From Antrihabitans stalagmiti (GTDB taxonomy: Bacteria > Actinomycetota > Actinomycetes > Mycobacteriales > Mycobacteriaceae): a stretch of 64,000 nucleotides of DNA. Made by a program: the position numbers and the translations under genes. A model generated the notes under the pieces. It had not been told where the DNA came from. It was given only the letters and a program-made list of their open reading frames with translations, and did no database searches. The DNA lies in NCBI RefSeq assembly GCF_016482825.1, contig NZ_JAEMNV010000001.1:62001-126000 (forward strand). The letters are read 5' to 3'. This document shows, piece by piece, positions 16,093 through 24,738 of this stretch (position 1 is the stretch's first letter; each line of letters opens with the position of its first letter).

Positions 16093-18283
16093 CTTGCGTC
16101 GACTGGTGCGATACGCCGGCCATCAGTAGCGACAGAGCTTTGTCCGCTGCTATCGGCAGGCCGAGCAGGAACCCCTGAGCGACATCGCAACCGCACCTTC
16201 GCAGTGCGTCGAGTTGTGCGGCCGTCTCCACTCCCTCGCCGACACACGTGACGTCGAATGCCCTAGCCAGCATCACCATGGCCGACACCATCGCTTCGGG
16301 ACGGGTGCCGGGTAGGTCGGCGATGAAGGATTTGTCGATTTTGAAACAGTCGAAGACCGGGTAGCGGCGCAGATAGTTGATGGAGCTGTGACCGCTGCCG
16401 AGGTCGTCGAGAACGATCTTCACGCCCATTTCATGCAGTGTGGACAACGTTCCTGCCACTCGAGCGGTGTCGGAGACCCAGACCGTCTCGGTGATCTCCA
16501 GCCCCAACGAAGCTGGGTCGAGGCCGGTCCGCGTCAAGATCTCGGCGACTTGCGAGACGAAGTCCGGGTCACGCAACTGCAGTGCACTGACGTTGACGCG
16601 GATGCCGACGTCAGAGAATTCGCGCCATGACACCGCTTGCTCGCACGCTGTCTGCAATGCCCATTCGCCGAGTTCGCCAACTAGTCCGGTTCGCTCCGCG
16701 ATAGCGATGAATTCGGACGGGCCGATCGCGCCGAGGGTCGGATGCTGCCATCGCGCAAGCGCTTCCATGGCGTCGATGGCACCTGTGGTCAGGTCGACCA
16801 AGGGCTGGTAGACGAGAGTCAGATTTCCCCGACTCAGACCGGTTCGCAGGTCCACGGACAGTGCCCGCGTTCGTTCGGCGTCGTATACGTCGCTCTGGTC
16901 GAAGACGGCGTGGCCCCCGAGGCCGGTCTCCTTGGCTCGATACATGGCGAGATCGGCGCGACGGATCAGTTCTTGCCGTGTTGTCGTGCAATCCGAGATC
17001 GCGACGCCGATGCTTGCACTCAGGGGTGCGGGGTCCTTGTCGAACACGTGGGCGCGGCCGATCGCATCGGTCAGGGTGCGCGCGATCACCGCGACGTCGT
17101 CGGCCCCGACGATTCCGTCGCAGACGACCAGAAATTCGTCGCCGCCGAGTCTGGCGACCGTGTCGTCCGGACGACTGGTCGCGACAAGTCGTTCGGCGAA
17201 CCGGATCAGCGCGAGATCGCCTGCATCGTGGCCCAAGCTGTCGTTGATGATCTTGAAGTCGTCGATGTCGATCAGCAGCACGGCCATCGTCGTCCCGGCA
17301 CTGTTTGCCCGCGCAAGGGAGGCGTCTATGCATTCGTATGCGTGTGCACGGTTGGGGAGCCCCGTCAGCGCATCTCGCATGCTGCGCTCGTGCAGCTGTC
17401 TATCGAGATCGAGACGTCGAATCGCTGCCGAAAGAATGCCCGTGACGGTCTGCAGAAACGCGATGTCGCGATCGGTGTAAACGCGGTTCTTCACGCTGTG
17501 CACCGACAGTGCACCCCACGCGTGAGCACCGGCCGGGATCGGCACACATACGCCACTTCGAAAACCGTAGGACGCCATGGCGACCGTGGAGAAGCGCGTC
17601 TCGTAGTCGCGGTTCTCGCAGATCACGACCTCGTTGGTGAGAAGTGAGTAACCCATCAGGGACCATGTGCCCGCGGGCAGGTGCGGTGGCCGGGGTGGCT
17701 TGCCCGCGAAGGCTTCGACGGTGAGCAAGTCGGCATCGGAGGGTGAGATCCGCGTGATCATCGATCGGTTGACGCCCATCAAAGTCGACGCGGCCGCGGT
17801 CGCCGCCTCGAGCAGTTCACCGAGCTTTCCATCGAGGGCGAGCTTGCTCAGTCCCGCAACTGCCTGTTGTTCCGCTGCTCGATATTCCAGTGCGTCGACG
17901 GCGGCTCGCCACTGTTCATATTCGACTTCGCGGTAGTCGCGGATGATCAGGGCTGTGATCGGGTCGTCGTCGATGCTCTCGATGGCAAACGCTGAAATTT
18001 GGACGGGGATCTGTTGCCCGGTAGGACCGTGGTGGATGTGGCCAGGGCCGCACCACTGCCCGGACTGGGCCACTACCTGCGCTAGATCGTCGTAATCGCT
18101 GCCGCCGAACAAATCTCGCACCGAAAGGTTCGAGCCCGCGAAGGATTGTGGCATACCTGCCAACGCCGTCCCTGCCGGGTTGATGTAGAGAACCTGACCT
18201 GCCGAATCCGTCAGGACAATCGAATCGGGTGATCCGTCGAAGACCGAGCGCAGCAGCTCGACGGTCTCTGTTTCGTTCTGCAC
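16022..18283 (-). CDS. PAS-GAF-GGDEF-EAL cyclic di-GMP signalling protein
   Basis: A 753-residue cytoplasmic protein with no membrane segments. In order: a PAS domain (about 5-120), a GAF domain (about 145-295), a GGDEF diguanylate cyclase domain (about 305-465) with an intact GGDEF motif, and an EAL phosphodiesterase domain (about 480-725) with EAL in DAMEALARW and the loop DDLGSGHSS. EGVET and KIDKSF are also kept, so both activities may be functional. The sensory domains suggest control by a small ligand or redox signal. The GTG start follows GGGGAGG. The last 30 residues lie beyond the EAL domain and overlap the convergent small gene. Confidence 0.93.
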   Translation of the reverse strand: MQNETETVELLRSVFDGSPDSIVLTDSAGQVLYINPAGTALAGMPQSFAGSNLSVRDLFGGSDYDDLAQVVAQSGQWCGPGHIHHGPTGQQIPVQISAFAIESIDDDPITALIIRDYREVEYEQWRAAVDALEYRAAEQQAVAGLSKLALDGKLGELLEAATAAASTLMGVNRSMITRISPSDADLLTVEAFAGKPPRPPHLPAGTWSLMGYSLLTNEVVICENRDYETRFSTVAMASYGFRSGVCVPIPAGAHAWGALSVHSVKNRVYTDRDIAFLQTVTGILSAAIRRLDLDRQLHERSMRDALTGLPNRAHAYECIDASLARANSAGTTMAVLLIDIDDFKIINDSLGHDAGDLALIRFAERLVATSRPDDTVARLGGDEFLVVCDGIVGADDVAVIARTLTDAIGRAHVFDKDPAPLSASIGVAISDCTTTRQELIRRADLAMYRAKETGLGGHAVFDQSDVYDAERTRALSVDLRTGLSRGNLTLVYQPLVDLTTGAIDAMEALARWQHPTLGAIGPSEFIAIAERTGLVGELGEWALQTACEQAVSWREFSDVGIRVNVSALQLRDPDFVSQVAEILTRTGLDPASLGLEITETVWVSDTARVAGTLSTLHEMGVKIVLDDLGSGHSSINYLRRYPVFDCFKIDKSFIADLPGTRPEAMVSAMVMLARAFDVTCVGEGVETAAQLDALRRCGCDVAQGFLLGLPIAADKALSLLMAGVSHQSTQVRRSAARRDGSATAACLREPPRT

Positions 18284-18332
18284 CGCATCCTCCCCGGTTC
18301 AACGAGGACTTCGATCGATGGATCGGAATGTA

Positions 18333-18629
18333 TCAGCGGCCGTTCGCTTCGCGAAGCTCGGCGTTGTCGTCTTCGAGCTCCAGGATTCGATCGATCCCAG
18401 CGAGATTGATGCCGGACTTCATCAGTTCGGTGATTCGTCGAATGCGGTCGATGTCGTCGCTGCTGTACCGGCGGGTGCCTCCCTCGCTGCGTGCGGGGGT
18501 GACCAAGCCGTGGCGTTCGAACAAGCGCAGGGACTGCACTGCGGCGCCGGAGAGTTCGGCAGCGACCGAGATTCCGTACACAGCGTGACCAGCAGCGGGC
18601 CGCCCGGATGTGTGGTCGGGTTCGCGCAT
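18333..18629 (-). CDS. MerR family regulator, HspR-like
   Basis: A 98-residue protein with one MerR-type DNA-binding domain. The order YGISVAAELSG, then SLRLFERHGLVTP, then GGTRRYS and INLAGIDRILEL matches HspR, the repressor of the dnaK heat-shock operon, more closely than other MerR proteins. No dnaK, grpE or dnaJ lies nearby, so this is probably an HspR paralogue with another target. The C-terminus is a short acidic helix. It sits next to two small genes with SigF/SigB-type promoters, suggesting a stress role. GGTGAGG precedes the ATG. Confidence 0.8.
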   Translation of the reverse strand: MREPDHTSGRPAAGHAVYGISVAAELSGAAVQSLRLFERHGLVTPARSEGGTRRYSSDDIDRIRRITELMKSGINLAGIDRILELEDDNAELREANGR

Positions 18630-18707
18630 CGCGCCTCACCTTCATGGCTGACGGGTAGTCGCCAAGTCTAACTCAGGTGATAGCAAATCTGTGGCAGTCG
18701 AAGCAGA

Positions 18708-18854
18708 TTATCTCTCTGCCTCGTTCGAATCCTGTTCCCGCGTCGCCATACCGCCGTGGCCACCGTGATCGGCCGGGCCCGGTGGATCGGTGTGGACGTC
18801 CTTGTCCCTCTTCCGCTCCGGAGTGGCCGTCGCGGATTCCCGTTCGTCTGTCAT
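18708..18854 (-). CDS. Small hydrophilic protein, probable stress gene
   Basis: A 48-residue, highly charged, probably disordered peptide rich in Glu, Asp, Arg, Pro and Gly, with a PADHGGHGG segment. No family was recognised. Support for it being real comes from upstream: a GTTT-N16-GGGTA element on the minus strand at 18886-18910 and GAAGGG before the ATG. An extension to 18938 would run across that promoter and is unlikely. Confidence 0.5.
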   Translation of the reverse strand: MTDERESATATPERKRDKDVHTDPPGPADHGGHGGMATREQDSNEAER

Positions 18855-18885
18855 GACACCGACCCTTCGCTCATCGGACCAGGTG

Positions 18886-18910
18886 TACCCAGATGGGCGC
18901 GAGGTCAAAC
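18886..18910 (-). promoter_or_regulatory. SigF/SigB-type promoter
   Basis: On the minus strand, GTTT (18910-18907), 16 bases, GGGTA (18890-18886). This matches the alternative general-stress sigma factor consensus of actinobacteria (GTTT-N15-17-GGGTA). It lies about 30 bp upstream of the small gene start at 18854. Confidence 0.55.
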
Positions 18911-18999
18911 GATCTGCTCGCGAAAGGTTTGTCGACACAACGAAAAGTGCTGCAAGGCAACGTATTTTGCCGGATCCAAAGAAAGTCCGTTCCAGCTAC

Positions 19000-19026
19000 G
19001 TTTACGACCGCGGGCGGTGTGGGTAC
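19000..19026 (+). promoter_or_regulatory. SigF/SigB-type promoter of the csbD-like gene
   Basis: GTTTAC at 19000-19005 and GGGTAC at 19021-19026, separated by 15 bases, fit the general-stress sigma consensus. It is 40 bp upstream of the CsbD-family gene start. In Bacillus subtilis csbD is controlled by sigma B, which supports the reading. Confidence 0.65.
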
Positions 19027-19065
19027 TACCTCTTCAGCACGAACCCAACGACATAAAGGAGCGAC

Positions 19066-19302
19066 ATGGCTGACGAAAACAGTGGACCCGCCGAAGGCGC
19101 CAAGGGCATTGTCGAAGATGTGAAGGGCAAGGCCAAGGAAGCAGTTGGCAGTGTCGTCGGCAACGACAACCTCCAGCAGGAAGGCGCAGCTCAGCAGGAC
19201 AAGGCTGAGAACCAGCGCGAGGTTGCGCTCAAGGAAGCAGAGGCCGAGAAGGCCCGTGCCGCGGCGAAGGCAGACGAAGAGCGTCAGCGCGCAGCACAGT
19301 AG
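19066..19302 (+). CDS. CsbD family stress protein
   Basis: A 78-residue hydrophilic, helical protein. The GAKGIVEDVKGKAKEAVGSV segment is the conserved core of the CsbD family, general stress proteins of unknown mechanism. The second half is a charged helix (KEAEAEKARAAAKADEERQR) probably forming a coiled coil. AAAGGAG precedes the ATG. A SigF/SigB-type promoter lies upstream and a strong terminator follows, so it is transcribed alone under stress. Confidence 0.88.
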   Translation: MADENSGPAEGAKGIVEDVKGKAKEAVGSVVGNDNLQQEGAAQQDKAENQREVALKEAEAEKARAAAKADEERQRAAQ

Positions 19303-19319
19303 TAGTTTGCACAACGGTC

Positions 19320-19347
19320 GAGCCGGACTTCGAAGGAAGTCCGGCTC
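19320..19347. terminator. Hairpin terminator between convergent genes
   Basis: GAGCCGGACTTC (19320-19331) and GAAGTCCGGCTC (19336-19347) form a perfect 12-bp stem with a GAAG loop, followed on the plus strand by TTTCG. It lies 18 bp after the csbD-like stop and 28 bp from the convergent DUF445 gene end, so it can act in both directions. Confidence 0.8.
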
Positions 19348-19375
19348 TTTCGTGTGCCGACGTTCCGTATGGGTC

Positions 19376-20794
19376 TCAGGCCCCGAAGATCAAGATATGC
19401 AGCGCACCGACGACCAACCCGAGCAAGCCTCCGTGTGCGTAGAGTAGCCACGCGTCCTGCTCGATGGCGGAATACAACATCTCGCCGAACTCCTCGGGTG
19501 GTAGTTCGCGGAACTTCTCGGTAGCGAAGGCGTCGATCTTCTCGGCTTGCTCACGATTGAATTCCGGGTCGTAGAAGAGGGTCGGTGCGAACGCAACAGC
19601 AGCCGAACCCGCGTCGCGTTCGAGCGCTTCGACATCGACGACACCGAACGAGTTTTCGGCGATCGTCATCAGCGGACCGAGAATCCGCCTCGCCTCCTCC
19701 GAGACCGCTTCCTCGATGAATTCGACCGTCTTGTCACCACCTGCGCCGTTGAGAAGTTCGTTTGCGAAGTTGGCGACGGTCAACACTTCGGCGGACAACA
19801 TGTGCGACAGTTCGGCTGCCGCTTGATGCTGGCGCTTCGCGAAGAGCCCCTGTTTCCAGAGATACTTGTACCTCGGCTGAGGCTCGCCGGGTTCGAAGAC
19901 GACCTTGATGGCGATGATGTTGACGAAGATTCCGATCAGCGCCGCGCCTCCCACAACCCAAAGCCACGCCGGCACGAAATGCACGATGTCGCTGACGGGA
20001 CCGGGTAGATCGATGGTGACAGCGCCGGGTCCGGCATGGTCGATGACGTGGTCGCTGCTGTAATGCACGAACGACAGCCACAGAGCCAACAAGATGCCCA
20101 TCGGAAAGCCGAGTGCTCCGATCTTCACCATAAATCTCAGCTCGGGAACCGCCATACCTTTGATGATGTCGCGCAACACTTCCGGCTTCTTGCGCAGGTA
20201 GTTGACCGTCATCAGCTTCACATTGAGCAGTTCGTCGATATTGTCGCCGATCTTCTCGAACGCGCGTCTGGAGATGTCCGGAAGTTCGTCGTCGACGGTT
20301 TGCAGGACCGTCTCCTTGACGGCATCGGGCAATGACCGCCACAGATTCGGATGCTCCTTCTCGATGACCTCCTCGGTCAGCCGTCGGATCTCTGGTCGAG
20401 CCGATCGTGCAAGCCGATCGGCCAGGCTGTCCGGGCCAAGCTGGTCGTAGAAATCCCCGATACTGCCGATACGTGCGATCGACTTGTCGACGATCAGACT
20501 GGCCATCTTCTCGGCTCGACACGGAATGAATCCTTGGAAGCCGAGTACTCCGTTCGGCGCGAAGGTCGGCAGTATCTGCAGTTTGCGGGGGAGGAACGGA
20601 AAGATGGATTTCAGACCGGGTACGTAGAAGCCTGTGAAACGGACAGGCGCGAAAAGCATGATCACGCCTGTCCAGTTGGTTATGAGGCCGGCAAGCGCGC
20701 TGAAGATCGGGACGCTGACCATGTCGACGACGAACTTCGACTGGCCTGTCAATTGCTCCCAGTCGATGAACATTCCGGCCGCAAGAGTTTCCAT
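19376..20794 (-). CDS. DUF445 family membrane protein
   Basis: A 472-residue protein matching the DUF445 pattern. It has an N-terminal hydrophobic segment (about 25-50) with NWTGVIMLFAPVRF, a long helical region, two membrane segments near the middle (about 235-255 and 285-310, the latter followed by NIIAIKVVFEPGEP), a second helical region and a final hydrophobic tail (LLGLVVGALHILIFGA). DUF445 function is unknown. The ATG at 20794 places the start just before the first helix. It lies 11 bp downstream of the Abi-alpha-like gene, so the two are probably one operon. Confidence 0.85.
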   Translation of the reverse strand: METLAAGMFIDWEQLTGQSKFVVDMVSVPIFSALAGLITNWTGVIMLFAPVRFTGFYVPGLKSIFPFLPRKLQILPTFAPNGVLGFQGFIPCRAEKMASLIVDKSIARIGSIGDFYDQLGPDSLADRLARSARPEIRRLTEEVIEKEHPNLWRSLPDAVKETVLQTVDDELPDISRRAFEKIGDNIDELLNVKLMTVNYLRKKPEVLRDIIKGMAVPELRFMVKIGALGFPMGILLALWLSFVHYSSDHVIDHAGPGAVTIDLPGPVSDIVHFVPAWLWVVGGAALIGIFVNIIAIKVVFEPGEPQPRYKYLWKQGLFAKRQHQAAAELSHMLSAEVLTVANFANELLNGAGGDKTVEFIEEAVSEEARRILGPLMTIAENSFGVVDVEALERDAGSAAVAFAPTLFYDPEFNREQAEKIDAFATEKFRELPPEEFGEMLYSAIEQDAWLLYAHGGLLGLVVGALHILIFGA

Positions 20795-20805
20795 GACGTT
20801 CCCGG

Positions 20806-21507
20806 TCAGTGGTGGTGCTTCGTGGACGGATCCGGGGGACCAGGGCCGATGATCTTGTCGCCTCGCTCGTCGGAGTCCCACCCACCGGCGTGGTATCCGG
20901 TTGTGTCGAAACACGTCTCGCAGAACTGCGCGCCGAATACCGAAAGGCAGATACTGCGGTAGATGGTGATCGACTTCTTCGCTCGTGCCATGGCGTCGAG
21001 AGCCCGAGGTTGCACTTCGATGAACGCGTACCTCCGAACGTCGGCGACCGGCTCCTTCGAGAAGCGCAGCAAACCGAGTCGATGGAGGTTCGCGAAGTAG
21101 TGGTAGTCGCGGTCCGGCCATCGGCAGCTAGCCATTTCCGCTATCATGCTCACGCCTTCCGCGAGTTGCTCCGAGCCGAGCTGAAACAACGTCTTCGTTC
21201 GTACGTCGACGACCGGCTGCGGACCCGCAACAGCGAGAAATCGCAGAATGCGTGCCTCGTCGGGAGTCAGATCGTCCATGATTCTGGAGAACGCGGGATG
21301 CAAACGACGGGGCTGCGATTCGGGATTGTGCGAATCGCGGATCAGCTTGTTCCCTCGTTTTCGAAGGTCGTCAGCTGTCTCGAGATCCCTTGTCAGTGCG
21401 ACGGCGGCTTTGACCGCATCTCGCGGACCGATGCTGACCGCGTCGAGCAGTTTCGACAGCAGGACGCGCACGTCCGTGGATCCTTGTTGACCACTCGGCT
21501 CGCTCAT
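20806..21507 (-). CDS. Abi-alpha/DUF4393-like protein
   Basis: A 233-residue protein. The central region, around MDDLTPDEARILRFLAVAGPQPVVDVRT, resembles the Abi-alpha (DUF4393) family, whose founding member was linked to abortive phage infection. The likeness is by eye, so the family call is tentative. The C-terminus is Gly/Pro/His-rich and ends in three histidines. It is followed 11 bp later by a DUF445 membrane protein gene, giving a two-gene operon. CGGAG precedes the ATG. Confidence 0.6.
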   Translation of the reverse strand: MSEPSGQQGSTDVRVLLSKLLDAVSIGPRDAVKAAVALTRDLETADDLRKRGNKLIRDSHNPESQPRRLHPAFSRIMDDLTPDEARILRFLAVAGPQPVVDVRTKTLFQLGSEQLAEGVSMIAEMASCRWPDRDYHYFANLHRLGLLRFSKEPVADVRRYAFIEVQPRALDAMARAKKSITIYRSICLSVFGAQFCETCFDTTGYHAGGWDSDERGDKIIGPGPPDPSTKHHH

Positions 21508-21591
21508 GAAGCTCCGATCGTGAGTAACGCATTTCGGAGCGTAGCGTCGTTGGTAGTGAAGTAGGACACATAACGCGACGGAGCGAGGCCT

Positions 21592-22302
21592 ATGTCAGAC
21601 CCGCGTCGCATTCGTATTGCTCAAGACGTCCTCGCGGGCATGGTCCGCGTCGACCTCGTGCTGCAATCCCGCAGTGTCCGACATGCCGCGGCGGCAGTCG
21701 CGTGGAGTCTGGCGTTCGTCTATATCGCAGCCGAGATCGTGACCGCCTTGGCCTGGAGCACGCCGTACAGCTTCCAGTACGACACGATCAGCGACCTCGG
21801 GGTCACCGCATGCACTGTCGATCTCTGTTCCCCGCGGCACCTGGTGATGAATGCAACGTTCGTCGCGCTGGGTCTGCTCACAATCGTTGGCGCTGTGCTG
21901 TTTCGAGAAACTCTCACGAACGGCTACCGCCGCAAGTGGATCCTGTCGCTCGCTGTTCTCGTCGGGCTGAGTACAGCCGCGACCGGACTTATGCCCTCGA
22001 ACGACAACTTCGTTCTACACATGCTTGCCGTCGTACCCGGGTTCGTTTCCCGGCATATCGTGCTGATCTTGCTTGCGGTGTGGCTGTGGCAGCAACGGCG
22101 AGTTATTGCCGTGTGGTCTGCGACGTGTGCTCTGAGCGGCGTCGTCGGAGCCGTGCTGTTTCTGGGTTCGGCGGTGCGGATCGGTATCAGTGAGCGGTTG
22201 GTGTTGTACCCGCTGCCAGCGTTTATGGCAGTGACCGGGGTTGCGGTGCTGGCGACGATGATCAGTCGCCGGTTCCGCCCAATGCGCGCAAGAGTCCGGT
22301 GA
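21592..22302 (+). CDS. DUF998 family membrane protein
   Basis: A 236-residue protein with six hydrophobic segments. The QYDTISDLGVTAC motif after the first helix and the following CSPRHLVMNATF are characteristic of DUF998 proteins, which are uncharacterised. The first 30 residues are cytoplasmic and polar. It stands alone on the plus strand, divergent from the Abi-alpha-like gene. The 3' end overlaps the convergent LLM oxidoreductase gene by 41 bp. Confidence 0.8.
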   Translation: MSDPRRIRIAQDVLAGMVRVDLVLQSRSVRHAAAAVAWSLAFVYIAAEIVTALAWSTPYSFQYDTISDLGVTACTVDLCSPRHLVMNATFVALGLLTIVGAVLFRETLTNGYRRKWILSLAVLVGLSTAATGLMPSNDNFVLHMLAVVPGFVSRHIVLILLAVWLWQQRRVIAVWSATCALSGVVGAVLFLGSAVRIGISERLVLYPLPAFMAVTGVAVLATMISRRFRPMRARVR

Positions 22303-23302
22303 GCAGTGTCGGATCCGCAGCGTAGGGGGTATTGAATCCCAGACGATCGACGATGCCGTCGAAGCGACGTCGCAATTCGTCAGCTGCCTCCGACGGACTA
22401 CGGACGGTCACGGCGACAGCGTCGAGAAACTCGTCGTCGATCAGGTCCGTCATCCGGTCCCACTCGCCCTGCTTGGACATAGCTCGTAGCCGTGGCCCCA
22501 ACTCCCGGCGGTCGTGCAGCGCGAGAATCGGCCAATACGCCTGCGTCGAACCGTAGAACGCCATCTGTTTGCGGATCGCGGAGCGTGCTGCGGCGATTCG
22601 CTCTTCGTTCTCGCCGATCGCCAGCATCACCGAATGGTGAACGACGATGTCGCTCAGCGACTTTCCCGCAGCATCGGCGCCGGCAGCCAACTCCGGAACG
22701 GTAGCCTCACGCAGAAACTGCGGACTGCAGAACGGATGCGACATCAAGCCGTCGGCAACTTCGCCTGCAACCCGCGTCATTCGCGGTCCGACCGCCGACA
22801 GATAGATCGGCGGCGGACCGAAGCCGTCGACCTCGGTCGGATTCGGCATGAACAGCGGTGGCATCAGCGTGTGCTGATAAAACGGGCCGTTGTGATCGAG
22901 GCGGCTCCCGTCCGTCCACGATGCCCAGATCGCTCGAACGGCTGACACCATGTCGCGCATCCGTTCCGCAGGTTGGCTCCACGGCATCGAATAGCGGCGA
23001 GTCACGTGTGCACGAATCTGCGTGCCGAGGCCGAGCACGAACCGACCTCGCGAAAACGCTTGCAGATCCCAACCGATTGTCGCCAGCAGCAGTGGATTAC
23101 GTGCGAAGGCAACAGCTATCGAGGTGCCGATCTCGATGTTGTCGGTGTGTTCGGCCGCGAGCAGCAGAGGTAGGAACGGATCGTGTGCGCCCTCGAAGGT
23201 CCAGAGACCGGAGTAACCGGCTCGCTCGGCCGCGATGGCGTCCTGCGCAATCGTATGGAGTCCACCGGTCGACGTCGTATCGAACTTCACGCGGGCCTCC
23301 AT
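22262..23302 (-). CDS. LLM-class F420-dependent oxidoreductase-like protein
   Basis: A 346-residue TIM-barrel luciferase-like protein. Family features include YSGLWTFEGAHDPFLPL near residues 30-46, IEIGTSIAVAFARNPL, the RGRFVLGLGTQ segment and the PPIYLSAVGPRMTRVAGEVADG region that forms the cofactor pocket. In actinobacteria such proteins usually use coenzyme F420, but FMN cannot be excluded from sequence. The substrate is unknown. It overlaps the convergent DUF998 gene by 41 bp. Confidence 0.85.
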   Translation of the reverse strand: MEARVKFDTTSTGGLHTIAQDAIAAERAGYSGLWTFEGAHDPFLPLLLAAEHTDNIEIGTSIAVAFARNPLLLATIGWDLQAFSRGRFVLGLGTQIRAHVTRRYSMPWSQPAERMRDMVSAVRAIWASWTDGSRLDHNGPFYQHTLMPPLFMPNPTEVDGFGPPPIYLSAVGPRMTRVAGEVADGLMSHPFCSPQFLREATVPELAAGADAAGKSLSDIVVHHSVMLAIGENEERIAAARSAIRKQMAFYGSTQAYWPILALHDRRELGPRLRAMSKQGEWDRMTDLIDDEFLDAVAVTVRSPSEAADELRRRFDGIVDRLGFNTPYAADPTLLTGLLRALGGTGD

Positions 23303-23320
23303 TCTGGACCTCGACCGAGG

Positions 23321-24634
23321 CTAAGCGTATTCCTGTACCCAGTTGAAACCGCGACTGCGTTGCGGGAACGAGTCGATGTCGAATTCTTGCAGGACGACCG
23401 TGACGGCGCGGCCGTTCAGTTTCCCGGTCAACGTCATCTCCTCGGGTGTCGGCCGGACGAAGGTGAAGGTTGCGATCTCGGTCGGTTCTGCGTCCGGAGT
23501 CGAGGCAGGTTCGGTGAGCGTGATCGTGTCGGCAGTGGTATCGACGGTGGCCACGGTGGGAACGAACGTGTCGTCCATCAGTTGGTACGACGTGTCGTTG
23601 GTGTCGACGACGAGGCGTTGCCAACGGATCGGGTCGGTCGTCAACGGCGGTACCGGTTGCCCGTCCATGGTGAATTCCGTGACGTTCCAGATTCCGTACA
23701 ACTCTGGCTTCGGCGCACCGTCGCCCCATTCGCGCCAGCCCTGCCAGGCGATCTGGACAGCACCGAGCAGAATCCAGATGCCAAGGGCCACCTGCAACGT
23801 GGCCGAGATTCGGTTGCTGCGCGCGCTAGCGAACAGGGCAGGCTGGGTTGCCGGTTCGGAATCCTTCTCCAGAACAAGCACGTTCGCGAGGCGTCGCGCC
23901 TGCGGTGCCAGCACGACGAGCGACAGCAACAGCAGGTGGAAAGACAGAATCTTCACGGGCACATCGAAGGTCATGTTCAGGAGGAACACCTGAGCCATGC
24001 AGATCATGCTCAACAGTGCGCCGCCGGTGGCGGTTCGGGGGAGGAAGAGAAGCAGTCCACCGACCACTTCCGCCGCCCCGAGAGCCATCTCGTAGTGATG
24101 CGACGAGCCGACCTGATTCCACAGCACCATCATCGGGGTGAAGTCGCCGTAGTCGGTCAGCAATGCCGTCAGTGCTGGCGACGGCATCTGGGTGGGGACG
24201 AGTTTGAATATTCCGTACCAGAGCATCTGGCCACCGAGGCACAGGCGCATTGCGGCGAGAAACCAACTGCCGAAGGTGACGTATTGTCGGCGACGCCTGT
24301 CGAGTACCGACCAGACGACGGTAATGACGACAGCGGCGATCAGTTGACCGAAGATCAGCAACCAGATCGATGCTTGGTCGCCGCTACCCGAATCCTCGTG
24401 CAGCACAGCGTCGACGCCGAACACCTTGCCGCCGAGCCAGTCGGTGAGCGGGGTGACGGTCCGCATCTGCCACATGATCGCACCGTCGGGCAGCCACTTT
24501 CCCGCGAGTCCGGTGAACACGAAGGTGACCTGCGCGAACAGCAGGCAGAACATTCCGAAATAGGCGACGACGAACCGGAAAGCTATGCGGCTCAGGGGTT
24601 TCCACTCGGTCGTCGTTCGGGCGCCATTCGTCAT
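23321..24634 (-). CDS. DoxX-like membrane protein with extracytoplasmic C-terminal domain
   Basis: A 437-residue protein. The N-terminal 290 residues contain about seven to eight hydrophobic segments, including a DoxX/HTTM-like four-helix block around LCLGGQMLWYGIFKLVPTQM. The last 130 residues (from about ELYGIWNVTEF) form a soluble beta-rich domain. The function is unknown; DoxX relatives are linked to redox or thiosulfate metabolism. The ATG is six bases after a TACCTT element on the minus strand (24646-24641), a leaderless arrangement. It is separated from the LLM gene by 18 bp and may be cotranscribed with it. Confidence 0.7.
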   Translation of the reverse strand: MTNGARTTTEWKPLSRIAFRFVVAYFGMFCLLFAQVTFVFTGLAGKWLPDGAIMWQMRTVTPLTDWLGGKVFGVDAVLHEDSGSGDQASIWLLIFGQLIAAVVITVVWSVLDRRRRQYVTFGSWFLAAMRLCLGGQMLWYGIFKLVPTQMPSPALTALLTDYGDFTPMMVLWNQVGSSHHYEMALGAAEVVGGLLLFLPRTATGGALLSMICMAQVFLLNMTFDVPVKILSFHLLLLSLVVLAPQARRLANVLVLEKDSEPATQPALFASARSNRISATLQVALGIWILLGAVQIAWQGWREWGDGAPKPELYGIWNVTEFTMDGQPVPPLTTDPIRWQRLVVDTNDTSYQLMDDTFVPTVATVDTTADTITLTEPASTPDAEPTEIATFTFVRPTPEEMTLTGKLNGRAVTVVLQEFDIDSFPQRSRGFNWVQEYA

Positions 24635-24738
24635 GGGCCGAAGGTATCGGAGCGGTGCAGTGATTCGCCTCCGGGATGACCCCTATTTGTCTGTATCTCT
24701 TTCGACGTACGTGCCAGCACGAGCAGCAGCGGTACGGC

